Source of the DNA: Gossypium raimondii
Lineage: Eukaryota; Streptophyta; Magnoliopsida; Malvales; Malvaceae
Length of the DNA stretch: 64,000 nucleotides
NCBI RefSeq assembly: GCF_025698545.1
Contig: NC_068566.1
Coordinates: 48,029,192 to 48,093,191 of the forward strand
Direction of reading: 5' to 3'
Under the pieces are notes generated by a model. The model was not told the DNA's origin, made no database searches, and saw only the letters and a program-made list of their open reading frames with translations. Each line of letters starts with the position of its first letter. Positions within the stretch are counted from its first letter, which is position 1. Positions 35,191 to 47,841 of this stretch are shown here, in pieces. The position numbers and the translations under genes are program-made.

Positions 35191-36164
35191 CTTAAAATAG
35201 AAAATTATCTATTTAGGCCCTTTAGAAAATTTTAAAATTTTAAAATAGTAAAAGTAACCCCTTAAAAATAGTAAAAATATGATTTAATCATTTAAAAATT
35301 ATAAAAATATAAGATTTAATTTCGAACCCTTGTAGATTTCTGAATTCACCCAAAGTCTTATACTCTTAAATAAGTGTTGAATGGGTTATGGGCAGAGATG
35401 ATGGCATTTGGTAACAGAGAGTGGTTTTGGTTTAATTAAAGTAAGGACGGTGGTGGCATGTTTCGTTGGCCTGCCTTCATTAAATTATTTGCTTTCACTT
35501 TTGGCTTATTTCACACTTTAATCCCTAAAGTATTCAAATCTCAATTCTGAGTTGATTTTGTTATAATCATTTTTATCAATTGATTTTAATTAGCATGATT
35601 TGATTTCACTACCTTACTTACGATAATTGCTCTCCATGGTTGAATTTTTATTCAAAGATGATCTAACCACAACAATATTTAAGAATTAAAATGTTTATAT
35701 TATTTAATTATTTTGGTTTAGTTTATAAATTTTAATATTTCATATAGGTAAAACCTTTAGTATATTTTTATATGTGTAATATTTTAATGCTCTGTTCCAT
35801 TCATATATATATATATATATATATATATGTCAAATTTGACGTAAATTTAAAAAATCCAACCATCTAATAAATACCAATATATGCAATATCTTAAATCGAT
35901 ATGATAGAGATATCGAACCGGTTCAAAAATTTACATACATAACAATTACAAAGGATAGATTCAATGGTTAGATCGTTAAAATATAAATCATACAAAAATA
36001 TATGAAAAGATGTAAAACAATGTAAGTGAGTCCCTCCCTTTAAATTTTATATATTTTAAATTAACTTTTGTATTTATTCTATAACTCACTAATTTTTTTC
36101 TGTGAATAATTTTATTATAGGTTTTGATCATATCTGCTCTTTTTGATATCCATGGCCTCTCCCC

Positions 36165-36256
36165 AATCCATAAATAGGAGCATAATGCGCTTCAACATAC
36201 TCGAACCCTCATCCTCCTACATTGCCCATACCAATCGAATTAAGACTCAATCGATC
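36165..36256 (-). repeat. SINE-like element, copy 3
   Basis: On the minus strand: 'gagtcttaattcgattggta' (A-box-like), then 'ggatgagggttcgagtatg' (B-box-like ggttcga), then 'ttgaagcgcattatgctcct'. Spacing fits a tRNA-derived pol III promoter. The 3' tail is not clear. Confidence 0.45.
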
Positions 36257-36674
36257 TTTTCTCTTATAATGCCACATTCATGCTTAATAATATCAAACAA
36301 AATGAGAGAGGGACATAAGTGAGTTCAAAATTATTCTTTTTTTTTTTCCTCTCATTTTTCAATTTTACCGAGTAATGAATGAGCCTAAAAGTTTGGCAAC
36401 GCAATGCAAAAGCTTATTTACAAAGTGAATAATGATAATGATGATAGGTTGTTTACAACATTTTGTACTAAAATAAGTCCTCACTCGCATTATCTTAAAT
36501 AAGCATATAGTGACTTGCAAAATTACAATCAATGTGAATGTTATCTCTTTAAATTTAGCTCAATAAAGCATTCAATATAGAAAAGAATTAGTAGAGATGT
36601 TCTCTAAGTAATATTAATTCTTAAGGAAATAAATCTCTTCAAATAAAAAAAAAAAACTTTGACCACATTGAGAG

Positions 36675-37303
36675 TAGATTTGTCTAGAGGCTGAGTCGAG
36701 TGGTCCGGCCTGAAGGCTCGCCCAAAAAGTGGGAGGGTTTGGGCAAAAATATAGGCTTGAAAAATGAGCTTAGACAAATAAATAAGGCCTATTTTCTAAA
36801 TGGGTCAGACCTCGAGTAAGCTTTTTGGCCCAAGGTTGGCCCGAATTTGTAAAAAAAAATGTTGCTATTTTTTTACTGTTTTGCCTTTTTTTTTTCATTG
36901 TTTTGTTATAATTTTGCTATTATATTGTTACTATTTTTTGTTATTATTTGAATATTGTATAAATCTTGTTTTGTTATTTATTTTACTATTATTTTAGATG
37001 TATTTGCTTGTTAAGTTGCATTTATATTAGTTATTTAAGTATATTTTTTTATTTTTTTCATTTATTGAGAAATATTTATTTTAATGTTTTTAGTGTATTT
37101 GATGCATTATATTTTTAAATTTATTTTTATATAAAAAATAATATACAAAAATTTAATACGGGTGGGCCGAACCGTGTTCAAGTTTTAGCATTTTCATCTA
37201 GGTCGGGTTTATACAAAATTTTAAACCCATTTTTCTGATCAAATCCAAGTGTAAATTTTTTGCTTAACCCAACTCAAATCAACCCAGTCCATAGACAACT
37301 CTA
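36675..37303 (+). mobile_element. GGCCC-ended non-autonomous element, copy 3
   Basis: About 630 bp, same order as the copy at 24288: 'gggtttgggcaaaaatatagg', 'gagcttagacaaat', the 'ttgctat' AT-rich core, 'ttgagaaatatttattttaat', 'ggtgggccga', 'taggtcgggttt'. More decayed than copy 2. The open frame at 36800-36997 lies inside and is not a gene. Confidence 0.6.
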
Positions 37304-37802
37304 ATTGAGAGTCTTCAAAAGATCTTGCTTGACTCTATTTCCATCACATTTTGACTTCAATAAAGTCTTCAAAGATTTGCTTAAAGACTCCGATGTTTTT
37401 CGATAAAAAAATGCCAAATAAACATGACAAGTTACATTACGTGTCAGAAACAAATTGAGTTAGATTAACATGTATAAACAACCAATGATTATTGATCGTT
37501 GCTATAGAATCATGCTGACTAACCCCATTAGGCAATGATCCATTTTTTGTCGGAGCAACCCTTTTGACCATTAGTATTGTTGGCATTTAGCCTTTATATC
37601 AATAAATTTGGAAGCTTATAATGATTAATCTCTTTCGTCAGTATATGACAACCACATATCACAAATGAAATTACAACTACAAGGATGTGTAAAAATACCA
37701 CATTTCTTTAAATTTCTCTACAGCCCTAAATTCCTTCCTTAAAAATCACATATATTTGTCCTTGTATTGAGGTGAAGCACTTGAAAAACAAATTCCATAA
37801 CC

Positions 37803-38222
37803 ATGTTGGTCGGTAACCATAAATTCATAGGTTTCACATTCTTAATTACCTTTCAACTTTTGTCATTTTCAATCCGATCATCGGCGTTCCTTGATAGTAT
37901 TTTCCCCACGGTGACTGTGACCTTAATAAACGAAGCCAGCCACAGCGTTTACCTAAAGTGTGGATTCGACGAAGGCGGGGAATACAAGGGATTGCAAAAG
38001 ATGGAACCAGGGGACAGCATAACGTGGTCGTTTGTGGAGTTAATTTTCCCGCTCCGCTGGTGTTACGTTCACATCGACGAAGAAACCTATGGCGCTTTCT
38101 GGGCGTTCACGGTGTTCTTGCAATGCCATGATTGCAAATGGATCATCAGAGATGACGGTGCCTACCATTTCAATCATTTCTATGACGTTTGGAAAAAGAC
38201 TAGACTTTTTTTCCAGTACTGA
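37803..38222 (+). CDS. S-protein homologue (plant self-incompatibility S1 family)
   Basis: Small secreted protein of 139 residues, single exon. Residues about 8-28 are hydrophobic (FIGFTFLITFQLLSFSI) and end near SSAF, a likely signal peptide. The mature part follows the S1 fold pattern: VTVTLINEASHSVYLKC, LQKMEPGDSITWSF, LRWCYVHI, FLQCHDCKWIIRDDGAYHF. Cysteines 53, 86, 107 and 110 are the four conserved ones expected to form two disulfides. In poppy the founding S1 protein is a pistil recognition signal; most plant homologues (SPH) have no known role. The length is typical. No second SPH gene lies nearby although these often cluster. Confidence 0.88.
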   Translation: MLVGNHKFIGFTFLITFQLLSFSIRSSAFLDSIFPTVTVTLINEASHSVYLKCGFDEGGEYKGLQKMEPGDSITWSFVELIFPLRWCYVHIDEETYGAFWAFTVFLQCHDCKWIIRDDGAYHFNHFYDVWKKTRLFFQY

Positions 38223-39680
38223 AAAACCTTACAATCTCGAAATTTATTTTGGATGAAAAATCATGTATCTATATTCATTCTCCTTTAGATTTGTGAATTC
38301 AACAGGTTTGATTGCTTCTAATTTTGTATATTTTGAATTTAGGTCCTTTTAGATTCCATAGTTTTTTTCTGTAAACCTAAGCAGGGTCTTTGGGGAAAAT
38401 AGTGCTTTTCTCTAACTTTCAATTGAATTTTTTATACAACATAGAATTTATTTTCTTGTAGATTAATTATGTAAGAAATAGTTTGAGACATAGATTCACT
38501 TACTCCCGTGTAAAATTAGGGATAAATATTAACTTCATATATGAATTTTGATTCAATATTGTGCAATTTAATACATGAACTTCGATTTGGTGCTATTATA
38601 TATATGAAACTCAATTGCAGTTCATTTGTATATATAAAACTTTGATTTCGATTCAACTGCACACATTTAAATAAATGAACTAATGTAAAATGATTTGTGA
38701 AAATTGCATCAAATCAAAATTTCATATATAAAATCGTTACGATCGAGTTCACTTAAAACTAATATTGTTTTAAATATTTCCGTTACATTTTCTGCTATTA
38801 ATATTTTAATAAACCAATCGTTGAATTTATCAAAATAATTGTACTTGTCATTCATATAAAATTTTGATTTGGTTTAATATCTCAATTATGTCGATCTAAA
38901 ATACTGTTTATATTAATGTACATTTAACGATTAAAGGTTTTTACATTAAACAAATAGTTCATTTTTATTCTTTACTCTAAACTTGACATGCATGATGTAT
39001 ATAAATAGAACAAAAAAATAAGATGACTAAATTATTAAAATAAAATTCGTAAAAATATTATTGAAGTGTGTAAAACCATACTAATTAAATATCGATATAA
39101 GGGATTGATATATTTTGAAGTACAATTTTAATTTTTGTTGTACAATGGTCCAAATTGATAGTAGCAATATTGTAAAAATTCAATTAATAATTTTTTACTA
39201 AAGACTTTATCGGTTTGAACCTACTGATAACTTTATATAAATAAGACACAAGATATCCCTAAATTATGATCTTTATCTTAAATTGGTTCTCAAATTTTAA
39301 AATATTCGTAACATAATTTGAAATTAAAATTTTAAAGAAAAGTAAAATGTTCCCACATAACTATTAAATAATACGTAAAAATATTATGTAACATAATTTG
39401 AAATTAATATTTTAAAGAAAAGTAAAATATTCCCACATAAATTTTAAAATTAAAAATTAAAGATAAAGTAAAATTGAAAAAAGGAGAGTGAATGATAATT
39501 TTTGTAACGATTTTAGTAATTATTAACCATTGAGATTTACAAGGAGGAGGAGTTGGATGCCGTGGCCGTGGTTCACCCTCGATTGGGCGAAGAGCCATTG
39601 GATGGTGATAAAATGTCCTAGGAGATTGGTCTTAATAGGAGGAGAACGAGGGGGAGGGAAAGGTGATTTCTCTCTCTTGG
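38223..39680. other. AT-rich spacer with MITE-like and direct-repeat pieces
   Basis: Bases 38517-38900 contain phrases ('agggataaatattaactt', 'catgaacttcgatttggt') shared with 27258-27605. A direct repeat of about 53 bp, 'gtaacataatttgaaattaa...', occurs at 39308-39361 and 39389-39441. No gene recognised. Confidence 0.45.
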
Positions 39681-42579
39681 CTTGTTCTCATATGTTATGG
39701 TGGGCTTCTATATAAGAAATAAAGATGTTCACGTGCCCTGAGCTCACTGGCAGTGGAGTTATAGCTTATTCCGTCACAGTGGCGATGAAGTAATGTTCTA
39801 GGATATGACTTCTTAAAACAACTGGGTTATCAATAAGTTTGAGATCCCATGTGCATCTAGCGATGGTGAACTGATCCATAAGTGTTCAACATGTTGCGAT
39901 GGTTCAAGATTCTCCAAGTTCACTTGATTAGGAGATTCGTTATTATGGGCACGTTGAGCTTGTGGATTATGACACGTGGGAGGACACATAGAGGTATATT
40001 AGTAAAAGAAAAAAACTTTATTGATATAAGATTGATAATTTGAATTTAGAATTAAAATATTTTAAAATTTAAGGACGATATAATTTAGAAATGTTTAGTA
40101 CAATTAACTTTAAATAAAACTGATAAAGACTATGATCTAAAACCATAATTAGACATGCACAAATGATTAAGTCAAATACTTAGGTTCATTATAGCTAAAA
40201 AATTTAACAAAAAAGGGCAAGAAAGCTGAAGTCAATACCCGAACCACCCACCCTCGCTAATTGGTGGCCTTTACCATTAAAAGCAAAGGGTCACAATTGG
40301 TGCGCTCTTGACTTCACCTATACTCCCCACAAGTTTTCAAATTTAACCCTCCATCATCATTACACTCTTTATTTACCACATTAAAATTACTACAAATCCC
40401 AGTGCATGATTTTCAGTAAAATTACCAATAACTTCCTCAATTAGTTAACAAAATTAAGGATGTTATGGGTAATTCACCAATCACCAACACACTATTTTTC
40501 TTTACCATTGTCACCATCATTGCAATACCCGATGCAGTTGCTACTCAAAGCACTGCTGATTTGTTGAACGGTGGTGCATAAATGATTGTTAATGGCTGCA
40601 ATGCTCGACAAATTGATCTTTGCCGATGGTATTGTGCTGGCTAGAACTTGAAGTCCAACGGTGAGTAAACTTCCTGTTGTAATATTATGCCCATTTGCTT
40701 CGTCTTTACACCCACCATCATTCATCAGTTCCATTGGGGTTATAAAGAAGCCTAAGGGAAGCAATGGGATACACGACGGGTCCTCGCCACTCATCGCCAG
40801 CTGAACGGAATCGACGTCTACGGTTGAGTACACGACAAGGCTGCCGGATTTGTCGGTGCAGCTCTCTTGTAGCATTAGGTCTACGTGTTGTGATGAGTTG
40901 CTGGCAACCTGTGCATTTGAAGCTTATAGGGTTTTAATTCCATGTCGAAAAGGGGGGGGGGGGGGATTGTAGAAAATTGAAGTGAATTACGTTGATTCTA
41001 AGGAGTGAAATGCAATTTCCAGGATGGGAACCATTAGCAATATGAGCCACTTCATGTAAGGCATTCCCATTTGATAGCACCTCCAGCTGCATCATAGTAT
41101 ACTACCAAGTTTAGCATCATAATATAACATACCAAAACACCTATATTTATAAAAATATATATGAAGTAAAATGGGTGTTTTAATCTTTTATTTTTTTACA
41201 TCATCTTAAATGGAACACATTTACTAGGAAGTGTTATCAGTTTTATTTTAATAAATAATATAAATGCATAGAGTGAAATTTAAATTTGGAAAATGAGTAT
41301 TGTAGAGCAAAATTAAACCATAGAAAAAGTAAATGGAACCTGAGCACGGCGGCGTTCATCCCTCAAAAGATCGAAGACATGGTGGTGAGGATAAGGCAGC
41401 CAAGTGGTGGAAACAGCACAAAGAATGAGACCATTGGGTTGACCTGCTTCACTCACTTTCCTTGTGGTGATTCTAACAGTATCATCGGAGGAATCAGGAA
41501 CAGCTGTCCAAACCTGACCACTGCAACTGCTGATGTTCACACAGAATGTTCTTATCATCCTTTGGGACAGTCTCATTAGATTCTTCCTTGCCTCTGGTGA
41601 TGGTATCACTGTTTGTGACAATAAAATGGGTGTAATGTGAATCTCATGGTATTGGAAACCCAAAAAAAAAGACATGACAATTTATTAAGAACCTCCAATG
41701 TCGGGGATATTAGTGGCCATGAGACTAGCAATCCTTTCGCATTGTCTCTCTAAAACAGCTAACCAACGATTTGCTCCAAATGCCATCCCACTGTGTACGA
41801 AGTGACTGAATATTTGATGGATTGGTTTCTCTTCTATCTCTGCATGTTCTACCCACGTCACCTGCACTTTTTTATTATTATTTTCAGTATGCAAAAGTAA
41901 TTCAAGTTTTAAAAATTGAATGGACGCACCCTTGAGTAGCCATTAGGCATGTCTTGAATCAAACAACCAGAAGGCCTTCTTTTGTATAAAGGAAATGATG
42001 TTTGTAAACTGTTATGAAAGCCATCGAGTGGGAAATCAACGATTGCCCAATATGTTTCATCTTCCACATTTTGTTGTTGGCAATATCGTAGGAAATATGC
42101 CTCTCGCGTGGGCACCAATGGCGACAGCACATGCAATTCAGCATACATCTGCACAAATAAAACAATATTAAGACGGATTATTACAAATAAAATTGAATTA
42201 ACCTTCTGATACGAGTTGATACCAATTGAAGGCAACCGTTGGTTCCCGAAACACCTTGTGATATAACTTGAACACATTTGGCTCTAGCTACTATTGAAGG
42301 AAACAGCTCCATCCATTTGTTCTACAAGGAGAAAACACACATTTTAAAGCGATATTGTTGCAATTAACCATAGTATTATATGAAATTATAAGGAAATGGG
42401 AAGCTTACGGCATCCACAAATGCGTCTACCAAAGTAATGCTATTCATTATAACCACTGAACTATCACGGCTAGCTTCGGTCCTGAATTCACTTGAGCGTT
42501 GCTTCAGATTTAGTGGCCAGTGGAACATTCAGGAATGTTCGTCGAGGTTAAGCACTTCCTTCCTGGTTTCGTTGTTACG
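39681..42579. repeat. Tandem segmental duplication, unit 1 (2,899 bp)
   Basis: The sequence starting cttgttctcatatgttatgg at 39681 starts again at 42580, and the two stretches stay nearly identical to about 45470. Unit 1 holds a 3' flank and HDG5-like copy A. Unit 2 continues into the rest of copy B. The differences I noticed are mainly indels in single-base runs plus a few substitutions near the unit end. Confidence 0.92.
40492..42579 (-). pseudogene. HDG5-like copy A: 5'-truncated HD-ZIP IV gene
   Basis: Minus-strand 3' half of the gene at 43391-47265. Exons match copy C: partial exon 5 (42579-42409), 42321-42223, 42148-41930, 41861-41693, 41608-41340, 41086-40991, 40908-40492. All junctions and frames here are intact. 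It encodes most of the START domain ([47 protein letters not shown]) and the conserved C-terminal part to the stop. Homeodomain, zipper, start codon and promoter are absent: at 42579/42580 the coding sequence switches abruptly from '..gtttcgttgttacg' to 'cttgttctcat', the tandem-duplication junction. A protein could arise only by read-through from copy B or from a new promoter. Confidence 0.9.
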
Positions 42580-45469
42580 CTTGTTCTCATATGTTATGGT
42601 GGGCTTCTATATAAGAAATAAAGATGTTCACGTGCCTCGAGCTCACTGGCAGTGGAGTTATAGCTTATTCCGTCACAGTGGCGATGAAGTAATGTTCTAG
42701 GATATGACTTCTTAAAACAACTGGGTTATCAATAAGTTTGAGATCCCATGTGCATCTAGCGATGGTGAACTGATCCATAAGTGTTCAACATGTTGCGATG
42801 GTTCAAGATTCTCCAAGTTCACTTGATTAGGAGATTCGTTATTATGGGCACGTTGAGCTTGTGGATTATGACACGTGGGAGGACACATAGAGGTATATTA
42901 GTAAAAGAAAAAAACTTTATTGATATAAGATTGATAATTTGAATTTAGAATTAAAATATTTTAAAATTTAAGGACGATATAATTTAGAAATGTTTAGTAC
43001 AATTAACTTTAAATAAAACTGATAAAGACTATGATCTAAAACCATAATTAGACATGCACAAATGATTAAGTCAAATACTTAGGTTCATTATAGCTAAAAA
43101 ATTTAACAAAAAAGGGCAAGAAAGCTGAAGTCAATACCCGAACCACCCACCCTCGCTAATTGGTGGCCTTTACCATTAAAAGCAAAGGGTCACAATTGGT
43201 GCGCTCTTGACTTCACCTATACTCCCCACAAGTTTTCAAATTTAACCCTCCATCATCATTACACTCTTTATTTACCACATTAAAATTACTACAAATCCCA
43301 GTGCATGATTTTCAGTAAAATTACCAATAACTTCCTCAATTAGTTAACAAAATTAAGGATGTTATGGGTAATTCACCAATCACCAACACACTATTTTTCT
43401 TTACCATTGTCACCATCATTGCAATACCCGATGCAGTTGCTACTCAAAGCACTGCTGATTTGTTGAACGGTGGTGCATAAATGATTGTTAATGGCTGCAA
43501 TGCTCGACAAATTGATCTTTGCCGATGGTATTGTGCTGGCTAGAACTTGAAGTCCAACGGTGAGTAAACTTCCTGTTGTAATATTATGCCCATTTGCTTC
43601 GTCTTTACACCCACCATCATTCATCAGTTCCATTGGGGTTATAAAGAAGCCTAAGGGAAGCAATGGGATACACGACGGGTCCTCGCCACTCATCGCCAGC
43701 TGAACGGAATCGACGTCTACGGTTGAGTACACGACAAGGCTGCCGGATTTGTCGGTGCAGCTCTCTTGTAGCATTAGGTCTACGTGTTGTGATGAGTTGC
43801 TGGCAACCTGTGCATTTGAAGCTTATAGGGTTTTAATTCCATGTCGAAAAGGGGGATTGTAGAAAATTGAAGTGAATTACGTTGATTCTAAGGAGTGAAA
43901 TGCAATTTCAGGATGGGAACCATTAGCAATATGAGCCACTTCATGTAAGGCATTCCCATTTGATAGCACCTCCAGCTGCATCATAGTATACTACCAAGTT
44001 TAGCATCATAATATAACATACCAAAACACCTATATTTATAAAAATATATATGAAGTAAAATGGGTGTTTTAATCTTTTATTTTTTTACATCATCTTAAAT
44101 GGAACACATTTACTAGGAAGTGTTATCAGTTTTATTTTAATAAATAATATAAATGCATAGAGTGAAATTTAAATTTGGAAAATGAGTATTGTAGAGCAAA
44201 ATTAAACCATAGAAAAAGTAAATGGAACCTGAGCACGGCGGCGTTCATCCCTCAAAAGATCGAAGACATGGTGGTGAGGATAAGGCAGCCAAGTGGTGGA
44301 AACAGCACAAAGAATGAGACCATTGGGTTGACCTGCTTCACTCACTTTCCTTGTGGTGATTCTAACAGTATCATCGGAGGAATCAGGAACAGCTGTCCAA
44401 ACCTGACCACTGCAACTGCTGATGTTCACACAGAATGTTCTTATCATCCTTTGGGACAGTCTCATTAGATTCTTCCTTGCCTCTGGTGATGGTATCACTG
44501 TTTGTGACAATAAAATGGGTGTAATGTGAATCTCATGGTATTGGAAACCCAAAAAAAAAAAAGACATGACAATTTATTAAGAACCTCCAATGTCGGGGAT
44601 ATTAGTGGCCATGAGACTAGCAATCCTTTCGCATTGTCTCTCTAAAACAGCTAACCAACGATTTGCTCCAAATGCCATCCCACTGTGTACGAAGTGACTG
44701 AATATTTGATGGATTGGTTTCTCTTCTATCTCTGCATGTTCTACCCACGTCACCTGCACTTTTTTATTATTATTTTCAGTATGCAAAAGTAATTCAAGTT
44801 TTAAAAATTGAATGGACGCACCTTGAGTAGCCATTAGGCATGTCTTGAATCAAACAACCAGAAGGCCTTCTTTTGTATAAAGGAAATGATGTTTGTAAAC
44901 TGTTATGAAAGCCATCGAGTGGGAAATCAACGATTGCCCAATATGTTTCATCTTCCACATTTTGTTGTTGGCAATATCGTAGGAAATATGCCTCTCGCGT
45001 GGGCACCAATGGCGACAGCACATGCAATTCAGCATACATCTGCACAAATAAAACAATATTAAGACGGATTATTACAAATAAAATTGAATTAACCTTCTGA
45101 TACGAGTTGATACCAATTGAAGGCAACCGTTGGTTCCCGAAACACCTTGTGATATAACTTGAACACATTTGGCTCTAGCTACTATTGAAGGAAACAGCTC
45201 CATCCATTTGTTCTACAAGGAGAAAACACACATTTTAAAGCGATATTGTTGCAATTAACCATAGTATTATATGAAATTATAAGGAAATGGGAAGCTTACG
45301 GCATCCACAAATGCGTCTACCAAAGTAATGCTATTCATTATAACCACTGAACTATCACGGCTAGCTTCGGTCCTGAATTCACTTGAGCGTTGCTTCAGAT
45401 TTAGTGGCCAGTGGAACATTCGGGAATGTTCGTCGAGGTTAAGCACTTCCTTCCCGGTTTCGTTGTTAC
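42580..45469. repeat. Tandem segmental duplication, unit 2
   Basis: Second unit of the 2.9-kb duplication, slightly shorter because of a shortened G run (43851 region) and single-base losses. It carries the 3' part of copy B and its 3' flank. Its end, at 'gtttcgttgttacg' near 45470, runs on uninterrupted into the remainder of exon 5. Confidence 0.9.
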
Positions 45470-47265
45470 GAACCCAAAGGGGTTCGTTCGTTCGACACAT
45501 CTTCGCGACTTCATCGGTGGCGGACATAGCGAGTTCCATTGCAATAGTTTTCTCCTCTTCCATTAAGATGAGGTTGTTATTGTCGGGATAAGAGGGTGTT
45601 TCGGACAAGGTAGGAGGCATAGGTTCAAGGAATTGTCTTGGATATATGTTCATGTCCAATTCTAATGAAGGTGGCATCAATGCACCCATTGTTTGAATTG
45701 GCCGACCAATGTAACGAGAAGCTATGGCACACACACGTTCCAACTGTCCAAACATATATTATATTGAGGGATAATATGTATAATAGTAAAAGTTTCAAGG
45801 ACACCCTTATAGTAGGAGTTCTATTCTATTTTATTCACTCTATTTAAAAAATAGACAAATTAATCCTGGTACATTAGATAAACATATATTATATTAACGG
45901 AATAATGAAAGCACATGCTTCATGCTGACCAGTTTTTAATAGTAGAAATGAATGAAATTTTTAACAAAAGAGTTAATTTATTTTTTAATCTAATATATAT
46001 GGACTAATTTTCTCATTTTTCAACTAGCGGGAGCAAAACGCAATCCAACTTTTATGTACATAAAAAAGAGAAAAGTAGAAATGTTGATGAAATAACCTCT
46101 TCACCGAGCCGAGCATTCTCAATACGAAGTTCATCAAAAGAAACCCCACCAGGCACAGGTGGACCACCACAATTAGGACAAACGAGTTTACTGAGTTCAG
46201 CTTGTAGCCTGTAAAACTCGCTCTTCAAAGACTCATTTTCAGCTCTAAGTATCACATTCTCCGATCTATCTTGTTGAGCCTAAGCATTGAAAAACCAAAA
46301 GAGTGATAATATGGTTAAGAGGTTGATTGAATGAATTTAGGCATTAACTGCAGTGAGAAGCACATTAGCAGGTAAAGGAGTTTAATGATGAAATCCCAGT
46401 AGTCCATATTAATGGATTACAGACTGTATAGTTTACAGATATACAAAGACTAACACAGCAGTACTGGAGTGGCCCCAAATTAAATAACATCCTTCCTTTT
46501 CTGCTCCTACCATTTTTCTCTAATAAAAGGGTATAGCTGTTTAGGGTTTTAACTGGTTTTCATGCAAATGCCATCAATGCTTTTTCCTCGGGACTCGTTT
46601 TTTTCTGTTTTGTGTTAAATAAAGATTAATTATGATGTGCTTACCATTTAAAACAGCAACGCTAAACAAAACACGGTTTTACCTTCATCTGAGTACGCCG
46701 GTTTTGAAACCAGAACTTGACTTGTCGTGGTTTCAGGCCAAGTTCTTGACTTAGTTTCATCCTTTGTTTGTCATCTGGATGAGGACATTCCTTAAAAACA
46801 CTGCAAAAAACACCAACACCAACATTCTTCTTTAAAAACACAAAGATTTCTTAGAATTTGATATATATTTTTTAAACAAAAATGAATTTACGCTTCCAGT
46901 TCTTGGATCTGATGAGCAGTGTGTCGATGGTAACGTTTCTTCTTCAACGGCTGCTCAGTGGTTTCTTGTAATTCACTTTCGGAACCACTTTTCATCTCCT
47001 CTTTTCCTCTCAACAATGACCCATTTTCTTCTTTCTATTCAATAATATATAATAAAAACATAAAATAAATGGTTTTTTGTTTCTGTGTGTGTGAAATAAC
47101 ATGAAATAACAAAAAAAAAAAAAAACTTACAGGGATCATAGGAGGTAAAGGCTCCAAAGGCAAGTAAGTGAAATTAGGGTTTTGAAATGTTGATGTAAAT
47201 AAAGTTTCTGAAGACACCACCATATTCCCTCCCATTGATGAAATAGCTTCACAATCTCCATACAT
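43391..47265 (-). CDS. HDG5: HDG5-like HD-ZIP IV transcription factor, copy B (two frameshifts as given)
   Basis: Minus-strand gene with the same 11 exons as copy C: 47265-47131, 47034-46892, 46800-46683, 46279-46097, 45743-45300, 45212-45114, 45039-44822, 44753-44585, 44497-44229, 43975-43881, 43807-43391. Homeodomain, zipper-loop-zipper and the first part of START are open. At the exon 7 end one G is missing (TCAAG|gtgcg against TCAAGG|gtgcg in A and C), which shifts the frame and meets a TGA at once in exon 8. Exon 10 lacks one base (ATCCTGAAATT against ATCCTGGAAATT), a second -1 shift. As given, the product is about 446 residues. Both changes are in single-base runs, so sequencing error is possible. 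Against copy C, exon 5 is one codon shorter and exon 6 begins AAC instead of CAC. Confidence 0.85.
45786..46055. mobile_element. Long-TIR MITE, family 1, copy 5 (HDG5 copy B intron 4)
   Basis: Decayed member with 'aaaaaatagacaaattaatcc', 'taatctaatatatatggac' and 'gagcaaaacgcaatccaac'. The same intron in copy C holds a further-decayed version (58885-59103), so the insertion predates the duplication. Confidence 0.6.
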
Positions 47266-47796
47266 TTTTCTCCCTCTTTTTGTTTCTCTCACAGTCTTTG
47301 CTTCACTTGAAACACATTACATATAAGAATATATGTATTGCTCCATATATATATATATATATAAACAAAGAATTATTGGGAAGAAGAAGACAGTAACATA
47401 TAATAAAAGAGCAAATTATATAGTCTAAAATTAAGTGCAAAAAAAGGTAAATGATGTGATCTTTTCCAAAATGAAAAAGACCACTGCTTCAGCTTCAAAA
47501 AAAAAACACCAAAAATATAAATTAAATTAAAGAAAAAACAACCCAAAAAAAGTCGAATGAAGGTGGCTTTACAATATACAATGAAAACCCACCATGAACC
47601 AAAGCTTGAGAAATTAAACCAAACACAAGAAAAAAAATGAAGAGTAAAATAATAAATACCACAACTAATGTTGTCGGTGTTTTCTTCTGCAGAAGAAGGT
47701 GAAGAAGAGAAAAAGAAATCTCTCCCTCTATTTCTTTTCTTTTCTTTGCTTTTTTACTTTGATTTGTATACCTAAAATAGACACTCACAGCTCTGT

Positions 47797-47799
<3 letters not shown>

Positions 47800-47839
<40 letters not shown>
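47800..47839. repeat. C run and (CT)n microsatellite in copy B leader
   Basis: A run of about 9 c followed by some 16 ct units, about 540 bp upstream of the copy B start. Read on the gene strand it is (GA)n-GGGG in the probable 5' leader or promoter. In copy C the same place (57090-57125) has only a few broken ga units. Confidence 0.85.

Positions 47840-47841
<2 letters not shown>

Noticed and set aside
41286-41579. Plus-strand open frames opposite the HDG5 exons (also 44175-44468 and the minus frame 60436-60729)
   Set aside because: They repeat in all three copies because they are antisense shadows of exon 9, whose sense frame has clear START-region motifs.
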